Shown: piece after piece, positions 36,519 through 49,689 of the stretch | Layout of the letters: the number at the start of each line of letters is the position of its first letter | How positions within the stretch are numbered: the first letter of the stretch is position 1 | NCBI GenBank assembly: GCA_036346225.1 | Contig: JARFIW010000108.1 | Span: 1-64,000, forward strand | Direction of reading: 5' to 3' | Length of the DNA: 64,000 nt | Source: Platerodrilus igneus | Lineage: Eukaryota; Arthropoda; Insecta; Coleoptera; Lycidae | Translations under genes and position numbers: made by a program | Notes under the pieces: generated by a model | What the model was told of the DNA's origin: nothing | Databases searched by the model: none | What the model saw: the letters and a program-made list of their open reading frames with translations, nothing else

Positions 36519-37066
36519 AGTTATGTATCCCCCAATTATCTATATGTATTGAATATATTGAATTTAATAGCAATTATTAGAAATTGTTAAATAAAGTATA
36601 AGTTCATTGCAACATTGTAATATAAGGATAACCCAGAGAGGTTATCGACAGTTCATGAGAACGGAATACAACTTTGCATCCGAGAGGGCAGTGATACTGC
36701 AGGTGGCAGGTCACAGGCGGTTAACATACCGCAATTACTTAGAATTAAGATTGTTACATTGTAATAAAGTCTACAATTAAGAGAAACGAAGACATGAGAT
36801 CTGCAAGTTCCCACAGCTGTGTGAGGGGCAGGTTATTATAAAAAGCCCGAGAGCTCAAGGCCCGGCAGTCAGTCTGAGTATTACAGCTTTTGCATTGTTG
36901 TCTACCTAGACTACTCGCCCAGTACAATTAATTATTTTTTTATTAAAGTTATTATGAACAAGTTATTCTAAATTTCACTGTAATTTCTGTTTCAAGTTAA
37001 AATAAATTTGTTAAGTGTTTCAAGTTGTTTTTTAAAAACACAGCTCCAAAGGCCCAAACCTTAACT
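36519..37066 (+). repeat. 3' LTR of the gypsy element
   Basis: 548 bp, about 97% identical to the 5' LTR by eye. It ends TAACT and is followed by the target duplicate agcg (37067-37070). AATAAA is at 37001-37006. Confidence 0.95.
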
Positions 37067-37109
37067 AGCGTAACAAGAAAAAAATACCTTACAACTCATT
37101 ACATAGAAG

Positions 37110-37455
37110 TGTACTACGACAAAGCTTCCTTGATCTGATCTACTTCCTGAAGTCGTTTCAACGAGTGTATTAGTTCGAAGTGACCTTGATCCGATCTACT
37201 CCACGAAGTCATTTTAACGCAATCTACTAGGGCGAAGCAATCTTGATCCGATCCATTCTCCGAAATCGTTTCAACGAAGTCTACTAGGGCGAAGTAACCT
37301 TGATCTGAACAACTTCCGGAAGTCGTTTCAACAAAGTCTACTTTGGCAAAGTGATCTTGATCCGAGCAACTCCTCGAAGTTATTTCGACGAAGTCTATTA
37401 GAACAAAGCGGTATTGATGCTATAACTCCCACAATGTTGTCTAGACAAACTATAC
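37110..37455 (+). repeat. 57-bp satellite, second block
   Basis: Six or so diverged monomers of the 21967-25711 satellite (gatccgatc...ccgaagtcgtttcaacgaagtc). They are separated from the main block by about 2 kb of other DNA plus the gypsy insertion. Confidence 0.9.
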
Positions 37456-39554
37456 CAGGGCGCCTTCTACTCGGCGAAGGGGTCCCTGTATACGGGTTTA
37501 TGGGGTCTTGAACCAAAGGAATTTCTACCCCCAACGTAGTCCTGTTAGTGATTAGCCGAAAGTAAATAATTGTGAGGGTTTTTAGAAATCCATTGCAACT
37601 ACAACTTGTTGAAAAGACCTGTATACTCAATTTGAAAAGTAGCGAAAAAATCTTTTTGGTTGATATTGTTCATAAATTGAAACAACGTATTTCTGACTTA
37701 AGCGCTTGTTAATTTTTTTCCAATTAGTAATAAAACCACAACCGTTGGAATTATATTTATTAACAAGGTGACTGTAAAAAAACCAATTATGAACTTAACA
37801 CGCCTATTAGAAGTATAGTATGTTGGTTGCCTATATCCAACTAAAAAATAGGTGGGAGTATAGCTAACTGATATTTATAAGTGTGGATTGTTGGGAGCAC
37901 CTTGAAATATAAGTGGTTGATATTTCAACCCGACAATAGGTGCTTTCTATTTACACCTTATCTAAGAATGGCTTAAAATTAGGTTAGGTAAAAATCTATC
38001 CTTACCATACTTCATTTGCATTTGTTTATTAGAAGTTACAACTTAGCATTTTAGCTAACTAACCTATAAAGAGTTTAAAAATAATATTAAAATCAACTGA
38101 TTCTTGTTAAGAATCTACTTGGTATTAACTGTTATGTTATAGTTGCTTTTATAAATGTGCAATACAATTTTAGATCATACACAACAACACGAAAAATATA
38201 ACCTCAATATAAACTTAGGGAGGGAACTTAGTATCTAAGGTAGATCTATAAGCACCTTATCTGGGGTAAGGAGAATGCAAAAGATCTAACTTTATCTAAG
38301 TTCCTTAGTAGTAAAAAGAGCGTGTCCTCAACTAAGATTATTTTAACTTACGTTAGATTATCTTAGTTTTGGACAAATATAAAGCAACAAATGTTAAAGG
38401 GTTAAACTAGACGTTTGATATTTCGACCTTTTGCCTTCGTAATTTTCCTGTTTCTAAAATCAACAGTTAACTTTACAAGAAGTGGTTGATGTAATTGCTT
38501 TTAGCGGATCCAAAAAATTAAAATTAAATTCTGCATTGTCTATCAAAACTTTAATAAATTTCCTTGCCATTCCTGTAGTTAAATTTAACTGTTTTAATTT
38601 ACCCTTGCTTCATCAAACACAGTATTCAAGTAGTTAATTCTAGACGTTCTAATTACAACGGAAACACGCCTAAAAATAACCCTTTTAAGTTTGTTTCATA
38701 ATCGAATAATCCCAAACAAAAGGTTTGGAAAAAGTCAATTGCAGCGTCACGTATAGTAGGTTGCACATTTAATTTCGACTATTAGAGATTTGGTCAATTG
38801 CCAGACTCAGAAAACGAGTATAAAATCACTACACGTGATTTTAAAACGATTTAGCAGACAAGTTAATTACACATTTTGTGCATTGTTTAGATATTTACTT
38901 TAACAGGGCCGTACTTGTGAGATCTGGAGCTGAATTTGGCTTCTTCCTGCATAAATCTCAGAAAAGAAAACAGTTTCAATTAACAGCGTTAAGCAAGATT
39001 GGACTATACCTAGGAAAAATTGGTGTAATGGACGTAACTTTCAGTGGAATGCAACTATTTCATGAAGTTGAAAAGTCCTAATCCATCAGAAAGCGCATAA
39101 AAACCTATAAAGATTTTATTAATCCTTTGACTGTCAGAACATTCTAACAGCTTTTAAGACAAATACTTGTGTGTTTTTTTTTATAAAACCAGTCTAATAT
39201 TACTTTATTAGAATCGCCCTTAATTGAAATAGTATCTAAAAATGACACATATGCCCTGTAAGACAAAATTAATGACGACTTTAAAATATTCAATACCTAC
39301 CATCCCAAAATTCAAATCACGATAAAAAACGATATAGATCACTTTGTTATGGTAATCCCTGCGGACAAGAGAAAAGTAAAGTGCAGTAATTAAAAGAACA
39401 GTAAGTCCGCACCGAGTACGGCAACAAAACCAAATGGCATCCAAAGAAAGCCGTGCTAACTGGAAAGTCGTAAAGTGGGGTGGGTACACTAAAAGAAAAA
39501 TTGGAAACCTCAAAAACAGTATTATTTTATTTACAAAACCTCGTTATCTATTTT

Positions 39555-39596
<42 letters not shown>
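37456..39596. other. Non-coding stretch after the satellite
   Basis: No gene recognised. Small frames (37328-37630 minus, 38878-39081 plus, 39220-39513 minus) lack domains, splice context or repeat homology. A (TA)n tract at about 39558-39595 closes the stretch. Confidence 0.45.
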
Positions 39597-39598
<2 letters not shown>

Positions 39599-41695
39599 CC
39601 GTGGAACCTCTCTAAAAACCTCACCCGAGTAAAAAAAACATTCGAACCCCAACGTTGGGCCGTCATAAATTGCCGTGAAACCTCAAGGAATCTCAGTAGA
39701 TTCGAAAATTATTTTATACAAAAATCGAAAATTTCACCAAAAATTAAAAATTCAAAAAAAAATTAATTTCTTACCCGTTCCTCTCTCTTCTTTACCTTTT
39801 TCACCTTAATTCTTCTTCAGTTCCCAGGCTAGCTCAGTTGGGCCTCCTCTTGGATACCTAGATTCACTATTATGCTTTTGCGTCGTTCACGCACACTCTC
39901 AATAAAACCACAAAATAATACAACAATCATACAATCTTTATTTATCACTATTTACAAATAAAATTCAATATTATCCACATTTCAGTGATCAAGTTACACC
40001 TCAATAAATCCTATTTTGTAAGGTCCTGTATTTTAATTTAAATTATCAAACACATAGAATGTACCTGGAGTAAATGGGCCCTGATTAATATCTTATTTCT
40101 CATTCTTCCTTTATAATTTATTTTAAATCTACGTAAACTCTGGAGTATGGTGAGCTCATGATAACCCAGTTAATTATGAATAATATATGCCCTTGTACTT
40201 CGCATACTCTTACAACAAACAAAAAAAAACAAACCCATGTACTCTTTACAAAATTTAAATTCCTGATGGAACGTTAATAAGCTTTATATACAACTTCAGA
40301 TTTCTATTTAAATACCATAATAAAGTTAGTTATACGTATTATTTTCAATACGCAAAATAATGCACAATACTTTCAAAATTCACTCTCACACGTCACCCAA
40401 TATTCATAGTTTCATAGTTTATAACAACAACAATTTTAAAGCGTTACCTGGAATTTCTAGAAGATCTCTGCTCCGTTGACGATGCCGTGTATTTGCTTCG
40501 GTCTGCTCTGCAGGCCGCTTGTAGCTATTTGTAGAAGAACATTATTTATGTTGTGCTGCATGCGCTGCCTTCACGGTGCATCCCATTTCCAAATCCAAAT
40601 TAATTACACTTCTTTCATAATCGCGTACGTTAGATAATTCAATTTCATTTACGTTTAATTACTTCACGTCACTTCACGAGCTTCTTTACAGTAAATGTTG
40701 CATCTCATATTAAAATTTAGACTCGCCACTCATTCACGTATCAAATTATGAAGCCAACACTGTATTATTTAATTTAAAATATGTATATTTACAACTCGTA
40801 TTTGAAGCGATGTAAATACTATTCGAACGAAGTTAAAAGAGAGAGCCTTGCTAATTCATTGAGTATTTATACAATTCGACCGTAACCTCCTGGCCGCTCT
40901 TACCGTAAAAAATCTAATTTAAAATAACACGTTCTTAAAAATTTGGTTCAACCGTTTTTGAAATCCCCGAAATTTAGCGCGTCGTTATGATATTTTCCAA
41001 TAAAACCGACTTCAAATATCCTCGTGTTTGTCTGCTGTACAACTAACGATATCGACCAATAGTATATTCATTCACGTCTTAAAAATCCCGCCTATCTTAA
41101 CGCTATCCCTTGCTTATGCATATCATATGTTTCCTTCTAACCTTGTTTGAGTGGTAGAAAATCGATATTCCTGTCCGCGTTCTACAACTCCATGTGGACC
41201 CAAAATACGTGCTCTTGCGACTGTTGTTTACCAATATTCTTTGAAACTTGCTTGTTATCTATACAAATTAAAGGGAACTTGACATTTAGAAAACATGCAG
41301 GTGTTTAATTAACCGACGTTTTAACACAACATCTCTAGGAGCTTCTTTTCATGGTATTTCAACCCAACCAATATATTTAACGGCTGTTTATGTGTTAGCA
41401 ACGCGTTTCACCTTAGTATTATTGATTTTTTATGCTTTTATGCATATTATGCTTAAATAACCGTTCGATTAAACTCAATTAAATTAATAAATAAATTGCA
41501 TTGGCTTCTAAAAATTATTTTCTTTACGAACCTATCTAAATTTTAATCATTATTGGTAAAATTTTGTTAATACTTGTTACTTAAAAATGACTTAACTGGA
41601 ATACATTTTGCACGTAAATTCTGGTTGTTTCCTCTATACAGGGTGTTTGAAATTACTTTGTTTATACGTAGATTTAGCCCTTTAAACCCACTACA
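39597..41695 (-). mobile_element. TG...CA repeat family, copy A
   Basis: On the minus strand it begins TGTAGTGGGTTTAAAGGG at 41695 and ends ...GGTTCCACGGCA at 39597, with (TA)n on both sides. It contains a TATA-like tgtataaatac (minus, near 40865-40875) and the ctagc motif near 39830. It belongs to a subfamily with copies B and C, distinct from copies 1-6 but with the same architecture. Identity with B looks like only 60-65%, so A and B are old independent copies and not the arms of a recent hairpin. Confidence 0.6.
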
Positions 41696-41719
41696 ATATA
41701 TATATATATATATATATAT

Positions 41720-43877
41720 TGTTATGGATTCAAAGGGTTAAATTTGGGGTAAGCAATGCAATGTCAAACACCCTGAATAGAGAAAGGAACAATTTATTTA
41801 CACGCAAAATTTATTTCATTTATTTAATTTAAACGGACACGTATTGACGTAAATTTTATAATTAATGATTGAAAAGTAATAGGTTCATAAAGAAAACCAG
41901 TTTTAAAAACAAATAGAAACGCATAATTAATTTAATTTATTTTAATTCAACGTGTAATAGCATTAAGAAACACACCAGGGTATAGAAAATCAATAATCCA
42001 AACGCAAAATGGTTCGTGGTAGCAGACAAGGACGTCAATTGTATCGAATACCGTGAAATATAAGCTCCTAGAATTGTTGTTCAAACGGTCAATAATTAAG
42101 AACACCTGCATGCCTGAAAAAGTTACCTTCGTTGAATTTATATGCATAATAACGCGGGCTTTAAAGAAAATATTTCCAACCGTCAGTTGCTTCGAATAAA
42201 CAAGCTAACAAAGTTTCTTAAAGAGCGGAAGGGATGCACGATCAATAATATGCTACAGAGAAAGACGGATATATAAGCATTGGCTTCAAAAATGCACGTA
42301 TTCAATCCACGTGAAGTCAGGCGACGCCGTCAGCAATATCGATTTTATATAACTCTAGTGGGGTTTGGAACGCGACATCTAATATGCATAAGACAGGTAT
42401 AAAAATATTACAGGCGGAGTTTTATGACGACACAGGACTGTATCATTGGTTGAAATAGATAGTATAACAACGGACGAACACGCGACAGGTGAAAGCAATT
42501 TTTCGGATTAAATTGTGTGTCTGATCCAAATTTCTGGGAGCTTTAAATCAGTTAGATTAAAATTTGCAGAAGTATTATTTTAAATTAAGTATTTCGCGTA
42601 AAGAGTGGCCGAGAGGTGGCATTTGGAATTGTATAGATACTCAAAGAAAATTAATAGGGCTCTCTTGGTATTTTTATTGATTTAGACTACGTATAATAAT
42701 CAACCGAGGTTATAGTAGAGGCTTGTGAGTATTGAAAATTTGTATAATTCAATAAAAATAGTATTAGCACTTATAACGTGGTAAGTTGGGGCCTTGTAGT
42801 TATTAACGTGTGTAGTGTCGAGTGAATTAAATTAACCGAGGTCTAACTAATACCATAACAAGCTAATAAAGCAATAAACAAAAGTATGATATTCGTGAAT
42901 TTGGATGTTGGAATGGAATGGTAATTGGTAGCACGGAGATCAGCGTATACTGAGGTTATCATCTAGCTGGAGGATCAGAGCGCATAATCACGAAGCTAAG
43001 GGGTTCTGTAGAGCATCATCCAAGGAGGTGGAAGGCTTGAAGTATTTTTCAGGTAACTCATTTAAATTTGCTGTTATTTGATAAACTGTTGGAATTATTT
43101 GTGATGTGTGAGTGAACTTTGATGGTTATTTATGGTTATTTAACGTATTGGAAAAGATACGTGTACTTGACAATTATTAGGGTATTTTAAATATTGAAAA
43201 AAGGAGTATGTAAAGCTTGCTAAATTTCATTACGAATTTAAATAGGATTGTTAAGGGTATATGGGTTTATTAATTTGAAGTAATTCTATGCAAGGTAAAA
43301 GGCACACATTAATAAACTGGGTTATTATGAGCTCACCATACTCCAGTGTGCAATAAATATAGGATATTATTTGGGGCCCATTTACTCCTGTTGTATTAAA
43401 TGTGTTTGCAATTAAAATTTTAAAACACGGACTTTACAAAAATAGCACTTATGGAGTTGTAATCAGTGTACCAAGCTGCATATATTTGTGAATAATTGTT
43501 CGTAAATAGCGGTAAATAAAGATTGTATGATTGTTGTATTATTTAGTGATTTATTGAGTGATGTGTGAGTGGGAAGTAAGAATGATTGTAAATTTAGGTA
43601 TCCGAGAAGAGGCACAGTTGAGCTAGCCAGGGAAGCTGCGGAAGATTGCTGCAGCAGAATAAACGGGTAAGAATATTTTTATAAAATTTTTCATTGTTTT
43701 TGAAAATCAGTGTGGACACGGTGATGTCAAACTCATAAGTCCGATCACAGCAATCTTATGACAGCCGAACGGTAGATTTTGAATAGGTTAAAGGAAAATC
43801 CAGAAACTGACCCCACAATCCACAGCATTCTTATGGACGGCCCAACGATTGGGCACGAATTTTGGCGATCCACAGCA
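41720..43877 (+). mobile_element. TG...CA repeat family, copy B
   Basis: It begins TGTTATGGATTCAAAGGG after a TA tract at 41720 and ends GGCGATCCACAGCA at 43877 before the next TA tract. The ends are inverted repeats (TGYTRTGGATY). It carries a TATA box ggtataaaaata near 42391, a short spliced-leader-like layout (aggtaac at 43051, cgggtaag at 43665) and subterminal gatccacagca units at 43800-43877. About 2.16 kb, head-to-head with A. Confidence 0.65.
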
Positions 43878-43941
<64 letters not shown>

Positions 43942-46245
43942 TGCTGTGAAACCTACAAAAGGCCTCACCAGAGTAAAAAAAAATATTCGAGCCACTCGAA
44001 CTGGGCACCAAGATTTGTTGTGATTCTCGCCCTGTTGAATCTCTTCTGATAATCGCCTCTTTACTCTTTCCGCCTCGGCTGCTCCCCTAGATAATTTTCA
44101 TCCTCATTCATAAAAAAAAACAAACACATTCCTACCACAAACATCAACGTTAACTCTATTTACATTAATATTCACAATACATTAAAATTTCAAAATTAAA
44201 TTTCAGCATAAATTTCAGCATCATAAAATTTCAAGTTCAAATTTGTCATCAATTTAATTTGCATCCAGAATTAGAGTCCTTGTAGGATGCATACTAATTA
44301 AGTAAACAATATTTGCAGACCTGAGTCTGAATAAATGGGAGCATTTCCCACCCCTTTACGTTAATTTAACAGGTTAGTCTAATTGAGCTCAAAGACAGAC
44401 CCAAATTTTCATCATAATCAAAACATAAACTGCTAAATACTTCGTTCTACTTAAACAAGAAAATTTTACCTTAAAATTAAAAGTTGTTGTTCATACAAAT
44501 TCACTACTGTCCATTTTTTTTCAAATAAATTATAAAGATATCCAACACACACCAAAACATCAAAGTTCGAACAAAATTGTATAATTTACCTGAAGGTTAC
44601 TGCACTCGTTGCTTCAATGTATATCGTCCTTGCTAATTCCACCATTCCAACTGGGTTATGTTTCCGTCCTCAGATTCCTGGTCGCCTTTTAAAATTCATC
44701 TACAACACCATTCGTTTAAAAAAGTTTCAGGGCTTCTCAGGAACGCATCTATGTATATCTAAATCTTGTTTTGTGGATCCAATCACGTTTACGAATAACA
44801 TTTGATTATTAACATCCCCGAAAAATAGCACTGAAATTTATAATTCTTTCACGCTATACCCAAAACTGCCTACCTTTGTTTATTCATTTATCGTTATTAA
44901 TTTGGATAATTGGTACAGTAATACTCGCAAATATAACTAGACTTTATCACCTTGTACCTTCTTTTCTAAGTGGACTAATGCATAATAACTTGTATCGTAG
45001 CACGTATTGAAGTATGGTATCACATCAAAAAATTAAGAGCAAAACTGTTTAAAGTATTCAATAAAATCAAAAATCTAAGAGCCAAACTGTTTAAAGTATT
45101 GAATAAAACGGAAAATCTAAGAGAGCGAAACTCCTATAGACACGGGTTTATATAATAGCTCGCCTGCACGTCGGTTTTGTCCCGCGACGGCCAGTTTTTA
45201 GAATTTCGCATTCTCCGTTCCCTTTTCGACAGCTCGGCACGCGATTCTACAAACTTTGCACTCGCGCCAGTTGAAAATCTAAGAAATTTTCGCACGGCTC
45301 GCAAACACGTCCGAGAACAACTAATTAATTTTGTATAGAAATCGTTACGTTTACACCTCTCATATCTGCATCTTATTTCCACCAATCGCAAGCCCAGGAA
45401 CGTTGCTCAAATCCGGCTTTTAATTATCTGTGTCTCTGCTTTACGCTTTTGTCCATCCCTTTCTACCCTGGTCTGAGTGGTACAAATCGATATTCTTTAT
45501 TATGGGCTATTTCAATCCACTTGGACCCGCGACGTGACTTACTTGAGTTAAATAACCCCTCAACTAACCTTTCTCGTTAATATAAGCTACGGTTTATCCG
45601 ACCGTTTGCAATATACGTAGAATTTTCATGTTTATCTATTCAAATTTATTAGAACTTTGATATTTAAAAATACGCAAGTGTTCAATCGTAATACTTCTAC
45701 GATTTGGATATTCTACGTATTTTAACCTTCTTGATAGATTTGTATGCTAGCAACGCGTCTCATATTTGGTATTATTGAGTTTTTGAAAGCTTTTATGCAT
45801 ATTATGTATTACTAATGGTTCAATTAACTCCAATTAAAATAATAATGAATGGCATTGACTTCTACCCTTTAATTTTTAGCGAATACTAACCAAATATCAA
45901 TCATTATCTGTACGCTCCGTTTAACACCCGTTACCCAAAAATTGAATCAATTAATATAAATTTTGCACGTAATTTTTATTTGTTTCTTGGAACAATTAAA
46001 TTAAATACACGTTGAGTATTTTAATTCTGCTTCTTTTTATAGAAAGCGTCTAGTGAATAATTTAAATCCCTTATTTTTAATGAAACGAATAAATTTTTAT
46101 GCTCCACGGTTTTAATAACGCGTATTATCTAATAAAATTCTATACAAACCCTACATTCTAATTGAATAATTTAAATCTTCACACTAGGCATTTTAATTAC
46201 GCGTACTTTTTCCCAAAGCTTCCTTATACACGGTGATTAAAATTA
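43942..46245 (-). mobile_element. TG...CA repeat family, copy C (head truncated)
   Basis: Starting from the (TA)n/(GTATATA) tract at 43878-43941, it reads TGCTGTGAAACCTACAAAAG in the tail orientation, like copy A at 39597. It contains a minus-strand TATA (attatataaaccc near 45150). The match continues to about 46245 (ttatacacggtgattaaaa), where the expected head is missing. It is tail-to-tail with B. Confidence 0.55.
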
Positions 46246-48099
46246 TTTGATGTCGTTAATTAATTTTCTACCCTGGTCTAAATTTGAGTATTTTATATAC
46301 TGAGGATGACCTTTATTGAGGATGTAGTAGGGCCAAGCGGTATTACAAAAGAAAAATAGAGTGCTCTCGGTCTAAACTCTTGGCCTATTCCTGCGGAGGC
46401 ATAAGGTGGTTGAGGTATTTTCTGAGACTAAACCCAAACTCTAAATAAACTTGGGCGCCACTGCGTCAATAAGGCTAATACAACAATTCATCGTAAGGAT
46501 AGACGCAGATAAACCTTAAGGGAATAATATCTACCTAAATTTAGATATGAAGTATCATAATTCCTTTACTTATTTTTTATCTCAATCAAAACGGATAGGT
46601 TATTTTGTTTATTGAGCTGTTAAAAATAAAACAATTGTGGGTTTTGACTAGTGTCTAATAAAATTTGTTTCTTTTCATCTATGTACAAAAAAAATTATAA
46701 AAAATTTACAGTGTAAATACTATGGCACGAAAGTGAATGCCGATGAAAAAGTTCAGTAGGCAAAAATCACAGTTATTTACAGGTTAGACTTGTCATTAAA
46801 AAAATTACTCGAAAATCTTATTACATTAGTTATATACTGTAATCAGAGATCTTTGATATAGCTCACAAAAAATATCTTTAGTTTATGCTTTAGTCTTTCT
46901 AATGTTTTACTAAATTTTCTCTGTATCAGGAATTATCTCAATACAAAACTTACTTAGTAACATTAAGTGTCATCTGTTTTGAACAAACATGGAAAACTAG
47001 ATCCTTGTCATTACACCTGCTGCTTTGAAGTGTTATTCTTAACAAACATCTAACATAAGAATACGGCGACATAAAAAAATGTGCCAAATCATCTAAACTA
47101 CATCAAATAAAATTATGATTTAAATTTAATAAGATACGGTTCAAACTCATAAATCAAAAATTCTTAATTTCGTATTTCCTAACTAATTACTTTCAATTTA
47201 TCTAACTCAGCTTCTCAAACAAGACGTTCATCACATACGCGTTGATTCCTCTGGATCATAAAAAAAGGAATTGTACTCACCAAAGCTTGACGACATTAAA
47301 TAATGACAATAAAATACAGAACACCTGTCTAACAGAGCATCTTAAATCCGCCATCTTTCCTACGATCCACGAAAACTTCTGTACAAAAACTAGGAATTAC
47401 ATCTTGAGTTACAATAATTGGTATTGAAATGAAATTCTGTGCTATTTTCTAATCCATAAACTCTATAATCTAAAGCTGCTTGTTAAAAATTAAAACTTGC
47501 TTTAGTAATAATTCAAATGCCATATTTTAAATAACAAACATTTATAAATACTTAATCTTAATTGGAACTGCGTTCTAACATGCGCCAAGCTAAGTGCAAT
47601 TGCCACGAGCAAAGTTTTCTTCAACTCATAATGGACCCAAAAAAGCACACCACTTTTTCAAAAAATGTGTCAAGTCATTCTATGCCAACGACAAGACTGA
47701 TTTTCTACGTTTCATTTTAACGCGCAAGATTATCTAACTACGACTACGCGAAAACTCAAACACGATAGCAGCGAGTTTCTCGCCTAAATTCTGGCAACCC
47801 ACACAGCACTAAGTGCACCACGTAATTGCCTATAACTAAAGTGTTGCAACCTTAAAACAACAACATGTTATAAAAAAGACAACCACCTATCAAAGAAACG
47901 TTTCTCTAAAACATCCCGAAGAATTTATACAATACGCCAAAATCTACACGAAACAATCAATACACTAACTACCTCAATGTAATTTTTCTGAACACAAGAA
48001 TTACTTACATTTTACAGCAAACAATAATAATAGTGTACAGGATAGAATTCAACTATCACGTTTTAAGATATGGGACTAGAAGCGGCGGGTAGTCCTTTC
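46246..48099. other. Non-coding stretch
   Basis: AT-rich, no credible gene. A somewhat more GC-rich patch at about 46360-46520 (cctattcctgcggaggcataag) may be a repeat of unknown type. Confidence 0.4.
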
Positions 48100-48515
48100 G
48101 GAACTACGTTGGGCGCCATATACCGTTTTGCTCGGCCAAGTAGACTTTTTCGAAACAACTTCGGTGAGTTGATTATAAGAAGATCACTTCGCCCTAGTAG
48201 ACTTTTTCGAAACAACTTCGGGATAGTTGATCGCATCAAGATCACTTCGCCCTAGTAGACTTTGTCGAGAGGACTTTGTGGAGTTGATCGGATCAAGGTC
48301 ACTTCGCTTTAGAGACCTCGTTGAAACGACTTCGGGAAGTTGGTCGCATCAAGGCCACTTCGCTCTAGTAGACCTCGCCGAAACAACAATGGGGAGTTGA
48401 TTGCATCAAGGTCACATCGTTCTAGTATGCTTCGCCGAAACAATAGCGGAAAGTTGATCGCATTAAGACCACTTTGCCATAGTAGACTTCGCCAAAAAAA
48501 CTTCGGAAAGTTACT
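48100..48515 (-). repeat. 57-bp satellite, inverted block
   Basis: About seven monomers in the opposite orientation to the main array (acttcgccctagtagacttt + ttcgaaacaacttcggggagtt). It abuts an integrase pseudogene at 48533. Confidence 0.9.
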
Positions 48516-48532
48516 CAATCGAGACTGCAGTT

Positions 48533-49570
48533 GCTGTCGATTCTCCGGACGATTGGAAAATCGTCTTACTTCCTGAGCAGCGTAAATATCTGATATCCTT
48601 CCACCTCGATCCTACTATTTCCGGTCACTGCGGTGTAACGAAAAGTTCTACTCGTTACCTCCAAACCTATTACTGGCTTTGTTTCAGAGCTGACGTCGTT
48701 CACTACATACGACATTCTTCTGTTTGTCCTGCTTATTTTGTTACTTTGTTAGAATGGATCTAACTTTATGTTGTTAAAAATATAGTTCCACACTCTTAAA
48801 GGGTTTTTGATTATATCTTAAAGGTGAAAACCAAAGGAATTTAGTGCAATAAGACTTGAACGAACATGCTAGTAAGCTACTTTATTGCAAAGTAAATGTT
48901 TGCTTTTTAAAAAGGACAAAGAATTAAAAAAATTACATTGACAAGAACGGTATTAACTCTAATCTCTGGTAAAAACTGTTATATATATATGCTTAATTAG
49001 ATATGGTTTAAGTTAGGCACCTTGATTAGGAATATAAAAGTTCTAGAGAATTCTTAACCCTGTTTACAAAGTTAAACAATTACCTCCTCCTAGTCTATTC
49101 GCTCCTAGGGCAAATCATCCTATCTTTGGCAAGTCATTTTCTGTTATACCGTAGGTCCTCTTTCTCGTTTAACCCGAAGTCATTCCTATATCCTTGTAGT
49201 GGCTGATTACTTCACTAAGTTTTCTCCTTTCTTTCCCTTGCACTGCCCCACTGCAATTTCCGTTTCAAAATCCGTAAATAACAACAAGTCTTCCTACTTT
49301 TTGGTGTCCCCCAATACCTCATTACTGATAACGGTGTACAATTTCGCAGCCGTCAGTTCACCTTCTTGTGTGCTCGTTATTATTCCCAAATTCCTTTAAC
49401 CGCCCTTACAAATCCAAAGTCAATTCTGTCGAACGTGCTAACCGCTCCCTTAAGACTATGCTTGCTTCCTATAGCCGTGACAACCAGAATCACTGGGATG
49501 TCAACTTTTCTAAAATTTCCTTCCGGTTCCAACAGTATCTACGTCAAGGACTTCAAACCTGCCCATGTTA
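48533..49570 (+). pseudogene. Ty3/gypsy integrase fragment, interrupted
   Basis: 48541-48730 reads as an integrase zinc-binding domain (FHLDPTISGHCGVTKSS then YYWL and HSSVCPAY: the HHCC pattern). About 350 bp of AT-rich unrelated DNA follows (roughly 48735-49090). The catalytic core then resumes across several frames: VVADYFTKF near 49195, ITDNGVQF near 49325 and SVERANRSLKTMLASYS near 49425. It is unrelated in sequence to the 27710 element and clearly dead. Confidence 0.75.
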
Positions 49571-49689
49571 ACAATCCTGAAATTCTTGGTTTCGCTTCGT
49601 TTTTTTTCTGGCGGCACAAATATCGTCTCGTTCTTAGTTCTCGCGTCCCAAATTCAAATGCTTACCTGCTTTACTTTACTAATTGAATC

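Larger units (their letters stand above)
27710..37066 (+). mobile_element. Ty3/gypsy env-bearing LTR retrotransposon, full length, disabled
   Basis: A 9,357-bp element with two 548-bp LTRs is flanked by the 4-bp target duplication agcg (27706-27709 and 37067-37070). LTRs begin AGTTA and end TAACT, the AGT...ACT style of the Drosophila 17.6/297 group rather than TG...CA. The order is LTR, primer-binding site, 2.3 kb leader, gag, pol (protease, reverse transcriptase, RNase H, integrase), env-like gene, polypurine tract, LTR. By eye the LTRs differ at about 16 of 548 positions (about 97% identical), so the insertion is fairly recent. Pol carries a frameshift and three stops, and env carries one stop and a missing N-terminal part, so this copy cannot act alone. 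Confidence 0.95.

Noticed and set aside
41391..41415. Second hammerhead (gtgaaacgcgtt on minus)
   Set aside because: It resembles the GAAAC/ACGCGT part, but no CTGATGA core or stem I partner is present nearby.
39597..43877. A single 4.3-kb recent palindrome (fold-back transposon)
   Set aside because: The two arms look only about 60-65% identical by eye, too diverged for a fresh inverted duplication; they are better read as two separate repeat copies.
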